A stretch of DNA of 64,000 bases. It comes from an uncultured Bacteroidales bacterium (GTDB lineage Bacteria; Bacteroidota; Bacteroidia; Bacteroidales; UBA932). The notes beneath the pieces were generated by a model. That model ran no database searches. It was not told the origin of the DNA and worked only from the letters and a program-made list of their open reading frames with translations. The number at the start of each line of letters is the position of its first letter. Within the stretch, counting starts at the first letter, position 1. A program made the translations under genes and the position numbers. The stretch lies in the NCBI GenBank assembly GCA_944323825.1, contig CALUTY010000013.1:43694-107693 (forward strand), written 5' to 3'. Below, in pieces: positions 55,001-62,945 of this stretch.

Positions 55001-55543
55001 TATGACCCTGACGCCACCATACCTTCAGATCCTCTTGCCGTAGAGGAGCAGAAGGATGTCATCGACTATCTCAGAACGACATACGGCACGAGCGGCACTA
55101 CGGCTCTCGTTGCGGCAGGGGCAGATCCGGTGACGATCGACAAGATAACCTATGCCGGAAAGAGCAACAAGTCCGTCGACTGGGACGGAGGCAGCGAGAG
55201 AATCAAGCTGCAGGGAGCTTCAGAAGTCGGGGATGACGGGATTCCTACAAGCAACTACATCTCGTTCAAGGTCACCAAGCCAGGCACGATCAAGCATTAT
55301 CTCAGGTCAGGTAGCGGCAGTGATACGGGCAGAACCGTGAAGATCGACCTGGTCATGAATGACGGCGCCGACATCGTGAACCTCTATGAGGCAGCCGCTC
55401 CTACCGGGGGCTACAGCAGCAACGAAGTGTCGACGCAGATAACCTCAGAGCAGCTCGCGCAGACGAGGCAGACTGCTACAGTCTACATCTATGCGCCTGT
55501 AAATAGTGTAAATGTCTATTATCTGGAATATATTCCAGACTGA
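52043..55543 (+). CDS. Large multidomain surface glycan-binding protein (DUF4957/DUF5123 beta-helix plus carbohydrate-binding-like modules)
   Basis: 1166 residues from the ATG at 52043, whose product starts MKKSLSRLIFFLSAFIV and ends its signal at the lipobox AVSSCVEEM. Approximate order: two fibronectin-like modules (30-245); a right-handed beta-helix resembling DUF4957 then DUF5123 (260-565, with ITFASAVTTPINTISIVNCD, FENNTLNNLTTYSNSYGLFYIRA and NNWWYNLGDEATFF); a jelly-roll module (585-720); a fibronectin module (728-830); and two further jelly-roll modules (832-990 and 995-1166). The helix resembles a catalytically inactive pectinase, a pattern known at the SusE position in pectin loci. 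It probably holds pectin on the surface; no catalytic residues were recognised. Confidence 0.8.
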   Translation: MKKSLSRLIFFLSAFIVSGLAVSSCVEEMPEVIEDLNLPNVLTPGSTSAVVSTSDGRTVTFTWTNSNTATQYLLEVYRFATEDAPASADEITEEMLSDPYMTETVTPSESGTSTSVSLELDAEYSYYARVCGQNTENEGQGDSKWAAFPYPIDTYTVMDPVESFTVTDRTSESVSVSWTLAEGDEEGVNQLRISPHPTDASAAYLVQTVAAGETSATVTNLQPSVRYTIAAHYNSANRGTVYAWTRPDMNGVTRVSDTSAFRIAIKDGAPRIAVVYADTAYYMGQMNVTASTLSIYGEETVDGAKPRVIGTFSLADGVTDFRAEALHFDGNSYEQNHLITFASAVTTPINTISIVNCDLTSYKRGLLYASTGTTVASIGTISFDGIQVSDTEGNGGEAFGFRGTTGETFGTIGTISVRNSTFTDGMREFFRIDDSYSLGTFTFENNTLNNLTTYSNSYGLFYIRAAVGASSFRNNVILNMSGSSVHGVDGRYVWGAAAFNPATVSNNWWYNLGDEATFFTTSFTSTRASSGGGALLSADPCYNSERGLFNITNAAVLSASAGDPRWLSEYVEQPDPDLVPVEYGYNWDLTDTDTYYDVIDQSCVRGNTRFVISSNPINVTEEGFEFTAEPTFEYAGTPTDCAMAFLVDGPGSVVISTAADGSTNDHISVAYGPADGSSVTEVSGAVHAGAVRSRVVFADFNPGEQHLVWIYACGPIVMSELSWISDTSSAGASPLDTPANVAISLPEASEGSVTLSWDAVDNAASYMIRWTGPVPSQEDSLSVTGNSHDFAVAGLATGMYSFSVRADVSETDIAHEPSEFSEAVGFIRRETLTNVSSSMPTTWGLADFTFMQELIGSSENTNPETIWGDSFVYNNLEYYAGNTIRFANSDGLVCFQYPGSSNNPPDRRFLRFLAGGSGTVTVTFDATATGRNLYVSAAGTSGPAHEAPTDARGTFSEAVTANAGDEIILWADASLRVFEITWTPEGYDPDATIPSDPLAVEEQKDVIDYLRTTYGTSGTTALVAAGADPVTIDKITYAGKSNKSVDWDGGSERIKLQGASEVGDDGIPTSNYISFKVTKPGTIKHYLRSGSGSDTGRTVKIDLVMNDGADIVNLYEAAAPTGGYSSNEVSTQITSEQLAQTRQTATVYIYAPVNSVNVYYLEYIPD

Positions 55544-55591
55544 CAACTGTATTCTATGAAAAACTGACAATCAATTCTGGCCTTTTTCATT

Positions 55592-55626
55592 GCAGCCGGC
55601 AGGGAAACCCCTCCGGCTGCTTTTTT
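55592..55626 (+). terminator. Terminator of the pectin import operon
   Basis: GCAGCCGG (55592-55599) pairs with CCGGCTGC (55613-55620), followed by six T residues. It is 48 bases after the stop. Confidence 0.85.
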
Positions 55627-55645
55627 ATCAATGCTTTTCATCAAA

Positions 55646-57826
55646 TTATGCCCTTGTGACCTTCAGGATGTTGCGGGAGGTGCGGAGGCGGGAGAGGACC
55701 TTGTCTAGTTCAAGGTTGCTCGGGACGGACAGCTTGACGGAGATCTCGTAGGTGCCGTTTCTTCCGTTTTCGGTCACATTGAAGGTTCTTATGGATGCGC
55801 GGAAGGTGTTCACGATATCCATTACTTCGTTTATGACGGAAGGCTCGTGTGCGGCGGTGATCTTAAGGGTGGTCTGGAAGCTCGATGTGCTCGGGCTGTC
55901 GCTCCAGCGCACCTTCTGTATCCTGTACGGGTACATTTCCATGAGCCTTGCGGCATTCGGGCACGATATGCGGTGTATCTTGATGCCGTCCTTTATGGAG
56001 ACAAAGCCGAACACGTCGTCGCCGTAGACAGGATTGCAGCATTTGGCCATCTTGTAGTCGAGGTTCTTCAGGTTTCTGGCATCAATGACCAGGATGTCGT
56101 CTGAAGAATTCTTTTCGGATTGCGGCTTTTTCCTTGCCTGTTCGTTTTCAGAGGCCTTTCCCGCTTCATGCTGGCCCTCATTGTCAGCCTGCGGACCTTC
56201 GGAAGCTCCTGCTATAAGGTCTTTCATTCCGGCAATGTCGAGGGACCCGTCCCCGATGGCTGCATAGAATGCATTGACGGTCTTGAATTGGAGCTTTTTC
56301 ATTATTGAGGCGAGCAGGTCGTCGCTCATCTCCATTTTCCAGTTCTTCAGTCTCCTTCCGAGCAGTTCCTTGCCTTCGGCCGCTTTCTGGAATTCAGCTT
56401 CGCTGAGTTTCTGTCTTATCTTGGTGCGGGCTTTGGAGGTGACGACAAAGTTGAGCCAGTCCGGTGACGGTTTCTGGTTCTTTCCGCTCATTATCTCCAC
56501 TATGTCGCCGGTGTTCAGCTTTTCCTTGATGGGCACGGCCTTGCCGTTGACCTTGCCTCCGGTACATTTGATTCCGAGGTTGGAATGGATGTCGAAGGCG
56601 AAGTCAAGCACAGTGGAACCGGCCGGGAGCTTGCGCAGTTCCCCTGTAGGCGTGAATACGAATATTTCATTCGAAGGCGGTTCCGGAAGTTCGTCCTCAT
56701 AATAATGGCTGTCCCCCGACTGTCCAGGGTGTTCAAGGATGTTCCGCACCGACACCAGCCATTTGTCGAGTGTGGCTTCATGCTTTATCCCCTTGTATGA
56801 CCAGTGGGATGCAAGTCCGTTTTCCGCCATGTCGTCCATCCTCCTGGTCCTTATCTGGACTTCAAGGTAGACATTGTCGTTGTTTCTGACCGTTATGTGC
56901 AGGGATTCGTAGCCATTGGGTTTCGGGTTGGAGATCCAGTCCCTGAGCCTGTTGGTGTCCGATTCGTACTCTTCGGTGACATACGAGAACACTTTCCAGC
57001 ACAGGGCATGCTCAGTCTCCCGGTCCGTGTCACAGTCTATTATGAATCTGATGGCGAACACATCGTAGACCCCTTCGAACGGCACCTTCTGTTTCTGCAT
57101 CTTTCTCCAGATGGAGTAGGCCGTCTTTGTACGTATCTTCAGCTTGTAGTTTATGCCTGCCTCCGAAAGTTTCTGCTTCAGCGGCTCAATGAACTGTGTC
57201 ATCAGGGCCTGCCTGTCCTTTTCGGTGGCTTTCAGCTTGTTGGTGATTGCCCTGTATTGCTCCGGCTCCGCATGGCGGAAATAGGTGTCTTCCATCTCGC
57301 TCTTCATGTTGTAGAGGCCCAGCTGGTGGGCGAGGGGAATGTAGAGCATAAGGGTCTCAAGGATTTTCCTTTCCCGGGACAGTTTCGGGAATATGTCGAG
57401 CGAGCGCATCACCTCAAGCCTGTCGGCAAGCTTGAGGACCGTGACGCGCGGATCTTTTGAATATGAGACTATGAGTTTCTTGTAGTTGTCGGCTTCGAGC
57501 CGTGTGTCCTTGGGCTTTATGGTGGATATCTTGTTCAGCCCGTCCACGATGGTGCAGATGTCTTTGCCGAAACCGTCGCAGATGCTTATGTCGCATTCCG
57601 GCTGCATCCGCATCGCCTCATGCAGGAATACTGCGGCGATGCATTCCGCCGGAAGCCCTATCTCGTCTGCCGCTATCTTCGCCACTCCTGTGGGATGTTC
57701 CATGAACGGCTTCCCGTTGCCCCTGACCTGTCCTTCAAGTGCCTTTTCAGCTATGAGATATGCTTTTCTGATGAGTTCCCTGTCCTTGTCATCAAAGTTC
57801 GGGAAAAGGGTTCCGATAATATCCAT
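55646..57826 (-). CDS. RelA/SpoT-family (p)ppGpp synthetase with degenerate hydrolase domain
   Basis: 726 residues from the ATG at 57826. The N-terminal HD domain has lost key residues: the catalytic HDxxED motif reads HEAMRM (residues 69-74), and the usual LADRLHNMRT motif reads LADRLEVMRS. The first histidine (FMEHPTGV) is kept. The synthetase domain looks intact: TAYSIWRKMQKQKVPFEGVYDVFAIRFI, NPKPNGYESLHITV, and EVQIRTRRMDDMAENGLASHW. A TGS domain (IFVFTPTGELRKLPAGSTVLDFAF) and a C-terminal ACT domain follow. It should make but not degrade (p)ppGpp, a RelA-like role in stringent response, with a bifunctional partner elsewhere. It is the last gene of the minus-strand run. Confidence 0.9.
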   Translation of the reverse strand: MDIIGTLFPNFDDKDRELIRKAYLIAEKALEGQVRGNGKPFMEHPTGVAKIAADEIGLPAECIAAVFLHEAMRMQPECDISICDGFGKDICTIVDGLNKISTIKPKDTRLEADNYKKLIVSYSKDPRVTVLKLADRLEVMRSLDIFPKLSRERKILETLMLYIPLAHQLGLYNMKSEMEDTYFRHAEPEQYRAITNKLKATEKDRQALMTQFIEPLKQKLSEAGINYKLKIRTKTAYSIWRKMQKQKVPFEGVYDVFAIRFIIDCDTDRETEHALCWKVFSYVTEEYESDTNRLRDWISNPKPNGYESLHITVRNNDNVYLEVQIRTRRMDDMAENGLASHWSYKGIKHEATLDKWLVSVRNILEHPGQSGDSHYYEDELPEPPSNEIFVFTPTGELRKLPAGSTVLDFAFDIHSNLGIKCTGGKVNGKAVPIKEKLNTGDIVEIMSGKNQKPSPDWLNFVVTSKARTKIRQKLSEAEFQKAAEGKELLGRRLKNWKMEMSDDLLASIMKKLQFKTVNAFYAAIGDGSLDIAGMKDLIAGASEGPQADNEGQHEAGKASENEQARKKPQSEKNSSDDILVIDARNLKNLDYKMAKCCNPVYGDDVFGFVSIKDGIKIHRISCPNAARLMEMYPYRIQKVRWSDSPSTSSFQTTLKITAAHEPSVINEVMDIVNTFRASIRTFNVTENGRNGTYEISVKLSVPSNLELDKVLSRLRTSRNILKVTRA

Positions 57827-57919
57827 GGCTACCGTCGTATAAGTCCGTTTGACAAGATGCTCCGGATACCCGGGTTCTCCGGCTTCCGGACACAAATTCC
57901 TTCAAAGTTAATGAAAAAA

Positions 57920-60139
57920 TCAATCTTTCCAGACTTTCAGATACTCTTTCAGTGCCCACATTTCGTCGCGGTACTTTGCAGCTGCGAGGAAATCGAGGTC
58001 TGCGGCAGCCTTCTGCATGTTCTTCTTCGCCTGTTCCACAGCCTTCTCCACCTGGCTCCTGCTCATCGAGCGGATGACAGGGTCCTGAAGCACTGCGGCG
58101 AGGTCAGCCTCTATGTATCCGTCCTTGTATGCGGAGTTGGAGCCGCGCACGGAGTCATGTCCGAGCCCCACTGAAACAGTGCCTTTCCCGAGGTCTGACG
58201 GGTCAGGTATATAATGAGGGTCGTCGTAGGAGTTGGCCGCCGACACTTTCCCGGATACGGTGTTGGCAAGCCTCGGATTGCGCCTTTTGTCCTTGCCGTA
58301 TGCCCCTCCTTCTGCGACTTTCCCGACCTCTTCTTCACCTGCATCATAGCCGTTGACAAGGGCATTCTTCTTTATCCCCACCTGGGTAGGGGTGATGTTG
58401 TGCTTCTTGTTGTATTCCATCTGCTTTGCCCGGCGGCGGTCGGTCTCGTATATGGTTTCCTGCATGGAACGGGTGATGGAATCGGCATACATGATGACAA
58501 GGCCGTTCACATTCCTCGCAGCGCGTCCCGCCGTCTGGGTGAGCGACCTTCCCGAGCGCAGGAAGCCTTCCTTGTCGGCATCCAGTATCGCCACGAGTGA
58601 TACTGTGGGAATGTCAAGCCCTTCCCTGAGCAGGTTGACTCCCACGAGCACATCGAAAAGCCCGTTCTTGAAGTCTTCTATGATCTCGACCCTTTCGAGG
58701 GTGTCCACATCGGAGTGGATGTACCGGCAGCGCACTCCCATACGGGTGAAATATTTTTCAAGCTCCTCGGCCATCCTCTTGGTGAGAGTGGTGACAAGCA
58801 CCCTTTCGTCCTTTTCGGCGCGTACGCGGATTTCTTCAAGCAGGTCGTCAACCTGGTTCTTGGTAGGACGCACCTCGATAGGCGGGTCTAGCAGCCCTGT
58901 CGGCCTTACGACCTGTTCCACCACAAGCCCTTCTGACTTTTCGAGTTCGTAATCTCCCGGGGTTGCACTGACATAAACCTTCTGCCCTGTCACGGCTTCA
59001 AATTCGTCGAATTTCAGCGGACGGTTGTCCGCTGCGGCCGGAAGCCGGAAGCCGTATTCAATCAGCACCGACTTGCGCGAGTGGTCGCCTCCGTACATGG
59101 CCCTGATTTGCGGCAGGGTGACATGGCTCTCGTCTATGAAAGTGATGAAATCCTTCGGGAAATAGTCTATGAGGCAGAAAGGCCGCATTCCCTCGTTCCT
59201 TCCGTCGAAGTATCTTGAATAATTCTCGATTCCCGGGCAGTATCCCATCTCCTTTATCATTTCCAGGTCATATTCCACCCTCTGTTTCAGCCTCTTCGCC
59301 TCCAGCGGCTTCCCGATTTCCTGGAAATATTCGCACTGTCTCATCATGTCGTCCTGTATCTGGCTGACGGCCTTTATGGTGCGTTCCCTTGTGGTCACGA
59401 AGTTGTTTGCAGGATAGATGGAAACCTCGTCCAGCGAGTCGATGAATGCCCCCGTGACAGGGTCTATCACTGAAATGCTGTCCACCTCATCTCCGAAAAA
59501 TTCCACCCTCACCGCATTTTCCCCATAGCCTATGCAGATGTCCACAGTATCTCCCCTTACCCTGAATGTGCCTCTCTTGAAGTCCACCTCCGTCCTCGAA
59601 TAAAGCGCATCCACAAGCTGGTACAGCAGTCTTGTCATGCTCCGGCTCTCTCCCTTCCGTATGGTCACCGTCTGGGCATGGAAGTCCTCCGGGTTTCCGA
59701 TGCCATAGAGGCAGGATACGCTGGAAATCACTATCACATCTCTGCGTCCGGAGAGAAGGGACGATGCCGCGCTCAGCCTGAGTTTCTCGATTTCGTCATT
59801 TATGCTGAGGTCCTTTTCTATGTAAGTGTCAGTGGTAGGTATGTATGCCTCGGGCTGGTAGTAGTCATAATACGACACGAAATATTCCACGGCATTGTTC
59901 GGAAAAAAAGATTTGAACTCCCCGTACAGCTGTGCCGCAAGTGTCTTGTTGTGGCTCAGGATGAGCGCAGGCCTCTGCAGCTTCTCTATCACATTTGCCA
60001 TTGTGAATGTTTTTCCCGAACCGGTCACGCCGAGCAGCGTCACCGCATCTACACCGTCATTGAGGGCCGAACACAGCCCCTTTATGGCTTCCGGCTGGTC
60101 TCCGGAAGGCTTGTAGTCCGATACTATCTTGAATTTCAT
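57920..60139 (-). CDS. uvrB: Excinuclease ABC subunit B
   Basis: 739 residues, slightly longer than the usual 660-680. Walker [21 protein letters not shown], the damage-binding beta-hairpin [18 protein letters not shown], the DEAD-like [19 protein letters not shown], the helicase block [20 protein letters not shown] and the [19 protein letters not shown] motif are present. The extra length is a glycine/serine/asparagine-rich linker (about residues 600-680) before the C-terminal UVR domain ([18 protein letters not shown]). UvrB verifies damage and recruits UvrC in nucleotide excision repair. It follows the exonuclease gene by 12 bases. Confidence 0.97.
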   Translation of the reverse strand: MKFKIVSDYKPSGDQPEAIKGLCSALNDGVDAVTLLGVTGSGKTFTMANVIEKLQRPALILSHNKTLAAQLYGEFKSFFPNNAVEYFVSYYDYYQPEAYIPTTDTYIEKDLSINDEIEKLRLSAASSLLSGRRDVIVISSVSCLYGIGNPEDFHAQTVTIRKGESRSMTRLLYQLVDALYSRTEVDFKRGTFRVRGDTVDICIGYGENAVRVEFFGDEVDSISVIDPVTGAFIDSLDEVSIYPANNFVTTRERTIKAVSQIQDDMMRQCEYFQEIGKPLEAKRLKQRVEYDLEMIKEMGYCPGIENYSRYFDGRNEGMRPFCLIDYFPKDFITFIDESHVTLPQIRAMYGGDHSRKSVLIEYGFRLPAAADNRPLKFDEFEAVTGQKVYVSATPGDYELEKSEGLVVEQVVRPTGLLDPPIEVRPTKNQVDDLLEEIRVRAEKDERVLVTTLTKRMAEELEKYFTRMGVRCRYIHSDVDTLERVEIIEDFKNGLFDVLVGVNLLREGLDIPTVSLVAILDADKEGFLRSGRSLTQTAGRAARNVNGLVIMYADSITRSMQETIYETDRRRAKQMEYNKKHNITPTQVGIKKNALVNGYDAGEEEVGKVAEGGAYGKDKRRNPRLANTVSGKVSAANSYDDPHYIPDPSDLGKGTVSVGLGHDSVRGSNSAYKDGYIEADLAAVLQDPVIRSMSRSQVEKAVEQAKKNMQKAAADLDFLAAAKYRDEMWALKEYLKVWKD

Positions 60140-60151
60140 GCCGGATTTTTC

Positions 60152-60646
60152 TTATAAAATTCTCATCGCTATCGCTGCGCAGGCTTCGGCATCGGCAAGG
60201 GCATTGTGGTGCTTCGTGAGGTCGTATCCGCAATATGCAGCCACGGTCGGGAGCCTGTGGTCCGGAAGCATATTCCCGAACACCCGCCTTGAGGCGTTGC
60301 AGGTGCAGAGGAACCTGTAATCCGGATAATCCATCCTGTACATCCTGAACACCGCCTTCAGGCAACCTTCGTCAAAGCGGCTGTTGTGCGCAGTGAAAGT
60401 CAGTCCTTCCACCAGCGGAGCAACTTCGGCCCATACCTCAGGGAAGACAGGTGCATTTTCCGTGTCTTTCAGTGTCAGTCCGTGGATTTTGGTGTTCCAT
60501 CTGGAATAAAATTCCGGTTCCGGCCGTATCAGCCTGTAGAACCTGTCCGTTATCTCCCCGTCATGCACCACTACTATGCCCACGCTGCAGACGCTTGTGC
60601 TGTATTGGTTCGCCGTTTCGAAATCTATTGCCGCAAAATCTTTCAT
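60152..60646 (-). CDS. DnaQ-like 3'-5' exonuclease
   Basis: 164 residues from the ATG at 60646. Exonuclease motifs: FAAIDFETANQ (Exo I, DxE), FTAHNSRFDEGCL (Exo II) and HNALADAEACAAI (Exo III, HxxxxD). It is the stand-alone proofreading-type fold, not fused to a polymerase. Such small proteins trim DNA or RNA 3' ends; the substrate is not evident. Its position between an SDR gene and uvrB, with 8- and 12-base gaps, suggests co-transcription. Confidence 0.85.
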   Translation of the reverse strand: MKDFAAIDFETANQYSTSVCSVGIVVVHDGEITDRFYRLIRPEPEFYSRWNTKIHGLTLKDTENAPVFPEVWAEVAPLVEGLTFTAHNSRFDEGCLKAVFRMYRMDYPDYRFLCTCNASRRVFGNMLPDHRLPTVAAYCGYDLTKHHNALADAEACAAIAMRIL

Positions 60647-60654
60647 GTTTCCGG

Positions 60655-61425
60655 TCACAGATTCTTGTGGATGATGCCGGAAGTGGCCTGGCATGTCGGA
60701 AGCACAAGCATTTCCGCTATCTGGACATGTTCCGGCAGAGATGCGGCAAACCACACGGTTTCCGCTATGTCCGCTGCCTCAAGCGGCTTGTAGCCTTCAT
60801 AGACCTTGTCGGCCCTGTCCTTGTCCCCGTGGAAGCGGACCAAGCTGAAATTGGTTTCGACCTGCCCTGGCTTGATGTTGGTCACCCGCAGGGGAGTGTC
60901 CACAAGATCAATCCTCAGCCCGTCCGTCAGCGCCTTCACCGCAGCCTTGGTGGCGCAGTAGACGCTTCCGCCCGGGTATGCCCCGTCGCCAGCAATCGAG
61001 CCGATGTTTATGATATGGCCCCTGCCCCTTTCGAGCATTCCTGGCACCACGAGCCTTGTCATGGCCAGAGTGCCTTTTATGTTGGTGTCGATGACGGTCT
61101 CCCAGTCGTCGAGGCTTCCTTCGAATTCCTTGTCAAGCCCGAGAGCGAGTCCGGCATTGTTCACCAGCACATCTATTGCCTTCCATTCATCCGGCAGGGA
61201 TGCCAGCGCTTCCTCGATGGCTTTCCTGTCCCTGACATCAAAAGTCAGCGGCAGGACATCCGCCCCGTAATTTTTCCTGACCTCACTGCAGACCTGCCCG
61301 AGCCTGTCAGTGTTCCTGGCATTGAGTATCAGTCTGCATCCCTCTGATGCAAACCTCATTGCACATGCCGCCCCGATGCCGCTTCCGGCTCCGGTGATGA
61401 ATATTGTCTTGTCTTTCATTTTCAT
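60655..61425 (-). CDS. Short-chain dehydrogenase/reductase (YdfG-like)
   Basis: 256 residues from the ATG at 61425; the ATG at 61419 is equally good. The NAD(P)-binding start IFITGAGSGIGAACAMRFA, DVLVNNAGLALGLDKEFEG, the catalytic serine in INIGSIAGDGAYPG and YCATKAAVKAL (YxxxK) are intact. NARNTDRL after strand 2 favours NADP. The closest named type is the NADP-dependent 3-hydroxy acid/serine dehydrogenase YdfG. It is the first gene of the run and has a strong promoter and an attenuator-like leader. Confidence 0.9.
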   Translation of the reverse strand: MKMKDKTIFITGAGSGIGAACAMRFASEGCRLILNARNTDRLGQVCSEVRKNYGADVLPLTFDVRDRKAIEEALASLPDEWKAIDVLVNNAGLALGLDKEFEGSLDDWETVIDTNIKGTLAMTRLVVPGMLERGRGHIINIGSIAGDGAYPGGSVYCATKAAVKALTDGLRIDLVDTPLRVTNIKPGQVETNFSLVRFHGDKDRADKVYEGYKPLEAADIAETVWFAASLPEHVQIAEMLVLPTCQATSGIIHKNL

Positions 61426-61443
61426 TGGGAAGGGTATATATAC

Positions 61444-61481
61444 AAAAAAAGAGGTTGTCGCCACTCCCGTGGGGACCCCTC
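61444..61481 (-). promoter_or_regulatory. Attenuator-like hairpin in the leader of the SDR operon
   Basis: On the minus strand GAGG (61481-61478) pairs with CCTC (61454-61451), enclosing CCAC/GTGG (61472-61469 with 61464-61461). TTTTTTT (61450-61444) follows at once. A very short open frame, ATG TGG TTA GTA TGA, precedes the hairpin and overlaps its start. The first gene begins about 19 bases after the T run, so readthrough control is plausible. Confidence 0.5.
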
Positions 61482-61525
61482 ATACTAACCACATAATTAA
61501 TAACACTAAAACTAATAACCGGATG

Positions 61526-61556
61526 CAAAGGTACTGCATTTTTCAATATCTCCAAA
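61526..61556 (-). promoter_or_regulatory. Promoter of the SDR-exonuclease-uvrB-relA run
   Basis: Minus-strand TTTG (61556-61553), 19 bases, then TACCTTTG (61533-61526): a full match to the Bacteroides consensus and spacing. It predicts a leader of about 95 bases. Confidence 0.65.
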
Positions 61557-61768
61557 ACTTTCTTGCATATTTTCACTCATTTAACAAAAATTTAACATTA
61601 AAACGCTGGTTTGCCGACAGGTAAATTGTAAGATACATTTCATTTGTCTGGCATTTTATTAAGTTTTTTGTTCGTAATGGATTAAAAATGTTGATGTGTT
61701 TTTATGTATGAACTTATAAATTGTAATTCTTTGTGCCGTTCCGTTGCGGAAAGCCCCGATGTGTCATT

Positions 61769-61814
61769 CCGGGCTGGTCGGGGAATCTGATGGTCGGAAC
61801 GACAATAATGGGTA
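61769..61814. repeat. Dispersed intergenic repeat (copy B)
   Basis: CCGGGCTGGTCGGGGAATCTG followed by GGTCGGAACGACAATAATGG and GTAT is the uninterrupted counterpart of the sequence at 26051-26127. Both lie in non-coding DNA about 36 kb apart, so this is a repeat family. No coding role is likely. Confidence 0.65.
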
Positions 61815-61837
61815 TATTCCGGATAATATTTAATGTG

Positions 61838-62067
61838 AGTTCGATGAAATTTAATCATTGAATTTCATCGAACAACCGCTATAGGAGCAGGACTAGTCCT
61901 GCGACAGTCCTCCCGGAGAGGGAGGAATAAGGTGGGTGACGCCCCTTAACAAGGGGCTGTCGCGGAGCGACTGGGGATTAAGACAAACGGATTTCGAAGA
62001 AATCCTTAACGACAGTTCGACGAATTCCTTGGGAGCGAACATTATAAATTCGTCGAACTGACGTTAA
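61838..62067. repeat. Palindrome cluster, possible MITE-like element or structured RNA
   Basis: Seven inverted repeats in 230 bp. GTTCGATGAAATT/AATTTCATCGAAC (61839-61873); the 16-bp palindrome GCAGGACTAGTCCTGC (61887-61902); TCCTCCC/GGGAGGA (61908-61926); GCCCCTT/AAGGGGC (61941-61957); GCGACAG/CTGTCGC (61901-61907 with 61957-61963), which encloses the previous two; GGATTTC/GAAATCC (61989-62005); and a 21-base arm pair (62006-62026 with 62047-62067) with a single mismatch. The outer hairpins share the core AGTTCGAYGAA. The flanks 61557-61768 and 62068-62112 show no gene. Confidence 0.75.
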
Positions 62068-62112
62068 TTTAATTTATGCCATGATAAATAAAAGGAGCTT
62101 TTGAAAAATTGC

Positions 62113-62120
62113 TATATTTG
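62113..62120 (+). promoter_or_regulatory. Promoter -7 element of the NifU-like/GGGtGRT operon
   Basis: TATATTTG fits TAnnTTTG. The leader of about 100 bases is itself structured: CCTGTG (62136-62141) can pair with CACAGG (62184-62189), and ATATCATTGATAT (62069+100, i.e. 62169-62181) is a palindrome. Confidence 0.5.
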
Positions 62121-62229
62121 CAACGGAATTTTTGCCCTGTGTGCCGTATCCCGGTCTTATGCCGGTGAATATCATTGATATGCCACAGGAAATGCAGCAA
62201 TTTAAGGAAACTTTTTACAATAACAGGTT

Positions 62230-62931
62230 ATGGTTTATTCTCACGAAGTGCAACAGATGTGTTGCGTCAAAAAAGGACCGAACCATGGTCCGGCTCCTAT
62301 TCCAGAGGAGGGAAAATGGGTAAAGGCAAAGGAAATCACTGACATTTCAGGACTTACGCACGGTATCGGCTGGTGCGCCCCTCAGCAGGGAGCCTGCAAG
62401 CTCACTCTCAATGTGAAGGCAGGCGTCATCCAGGAGGCTCTTGTCGAGACCATCGGATGCTCAGGAATGACTCATTCTGCAGCTATGGCTTCAGAAATCC
62501 TTCCGGGCAAGACCATTCTTGAGGCTCTCAACACCGACCTCGTATGCGATGCCATCAACACGGCAATGCGCGAACTGTTCCTTCAGATTGTCTACGGACG
62601 CACCCAGTCAGCATTCTCTGAGGGCGGTCTCATGATCGGAGCAGGCCTTGAGGACCTCGGCAAAGGTCTCCGCAGCCAGGTCGGAACCCTCTATGGAACT
62701 CTTGCAAAGGGCCCTCGCTACCTTGAAATGGCTGAAGGCTACATCAAGACCATCGCCCTTGATGAGAACGACGAGATCTGCGGATACGAATTCGTACACC
62801 TCGGCAAATTCATGGACCTCGTGAAGAAAGGCACAGATGCCAATGAGGCTCTCAAGCAGGTGACCGGCACATACGGCCGCTTCACCAAGGAGGCCGGTGC
62901 AGTTAAATACATTGACCCACGTAAAGAATAA
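62230..62931 (+). CDS. NifU-like iron-sulfur scaffold-type protein paired with GGGtGRT
   Basis: 233 residues. The core (ACKLTLNVKAGVIQEALVETIGCSGMTHSAAMASEIL) resembles the NifU/IscU N-terminal scaffold domain, and cysteines occur in MCCVKKG, GWCAPQQGACK and TIGCSGMT. The C-terminal half (LMIGAGLEDLGKGLRSQVGTLYGT, GYIKTIALDENDEICGYEFVHLG) is specific to the version that accompanies GGGtGRT proteins. It might carry or deliver a metal cluster to its partner, but I know of no demonstrated function. The pair is co-transcribed, 14 bases apart. Confidence 0.75.
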   Translation: MVYSHEVQQMCCVKKGPNHGPAPIPEEGKWVKAKEITDISGLTHGIGWCAPQQGACKLTLNVKAGVIQEALVETIGCSGMTHSAAMASEILPGKTILEALNTDLVCDAINTAMRELFLQIVYGRTQSAFSEGGLMIGAGLEDLGKGLRSQVGTLYGTLAKGPRYLEMAEGYIKTIALDENDEICGYEFVHLGKFMDLVKKGTDANEALKQVTGTYGRFTKEAGAVKYIDPRKE

Positions 62932-62945
62932 GGAGGAAGACGATT

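Noticed and set aside
61310..61624. Open frame of about 100 codons in the leader of the SDR operon
   Set aside because: It lies opposite the SDR start and leader, with low-complexity AT-rich translation. The promoter and hairpin on the minus strand explain the region better.
62132..62323. Open frame before the NifU-like gene
   Set aside because: It runs out of frame into the start of the NifU-like gene; the protein is unlike any domain and the region is better read as a leader.
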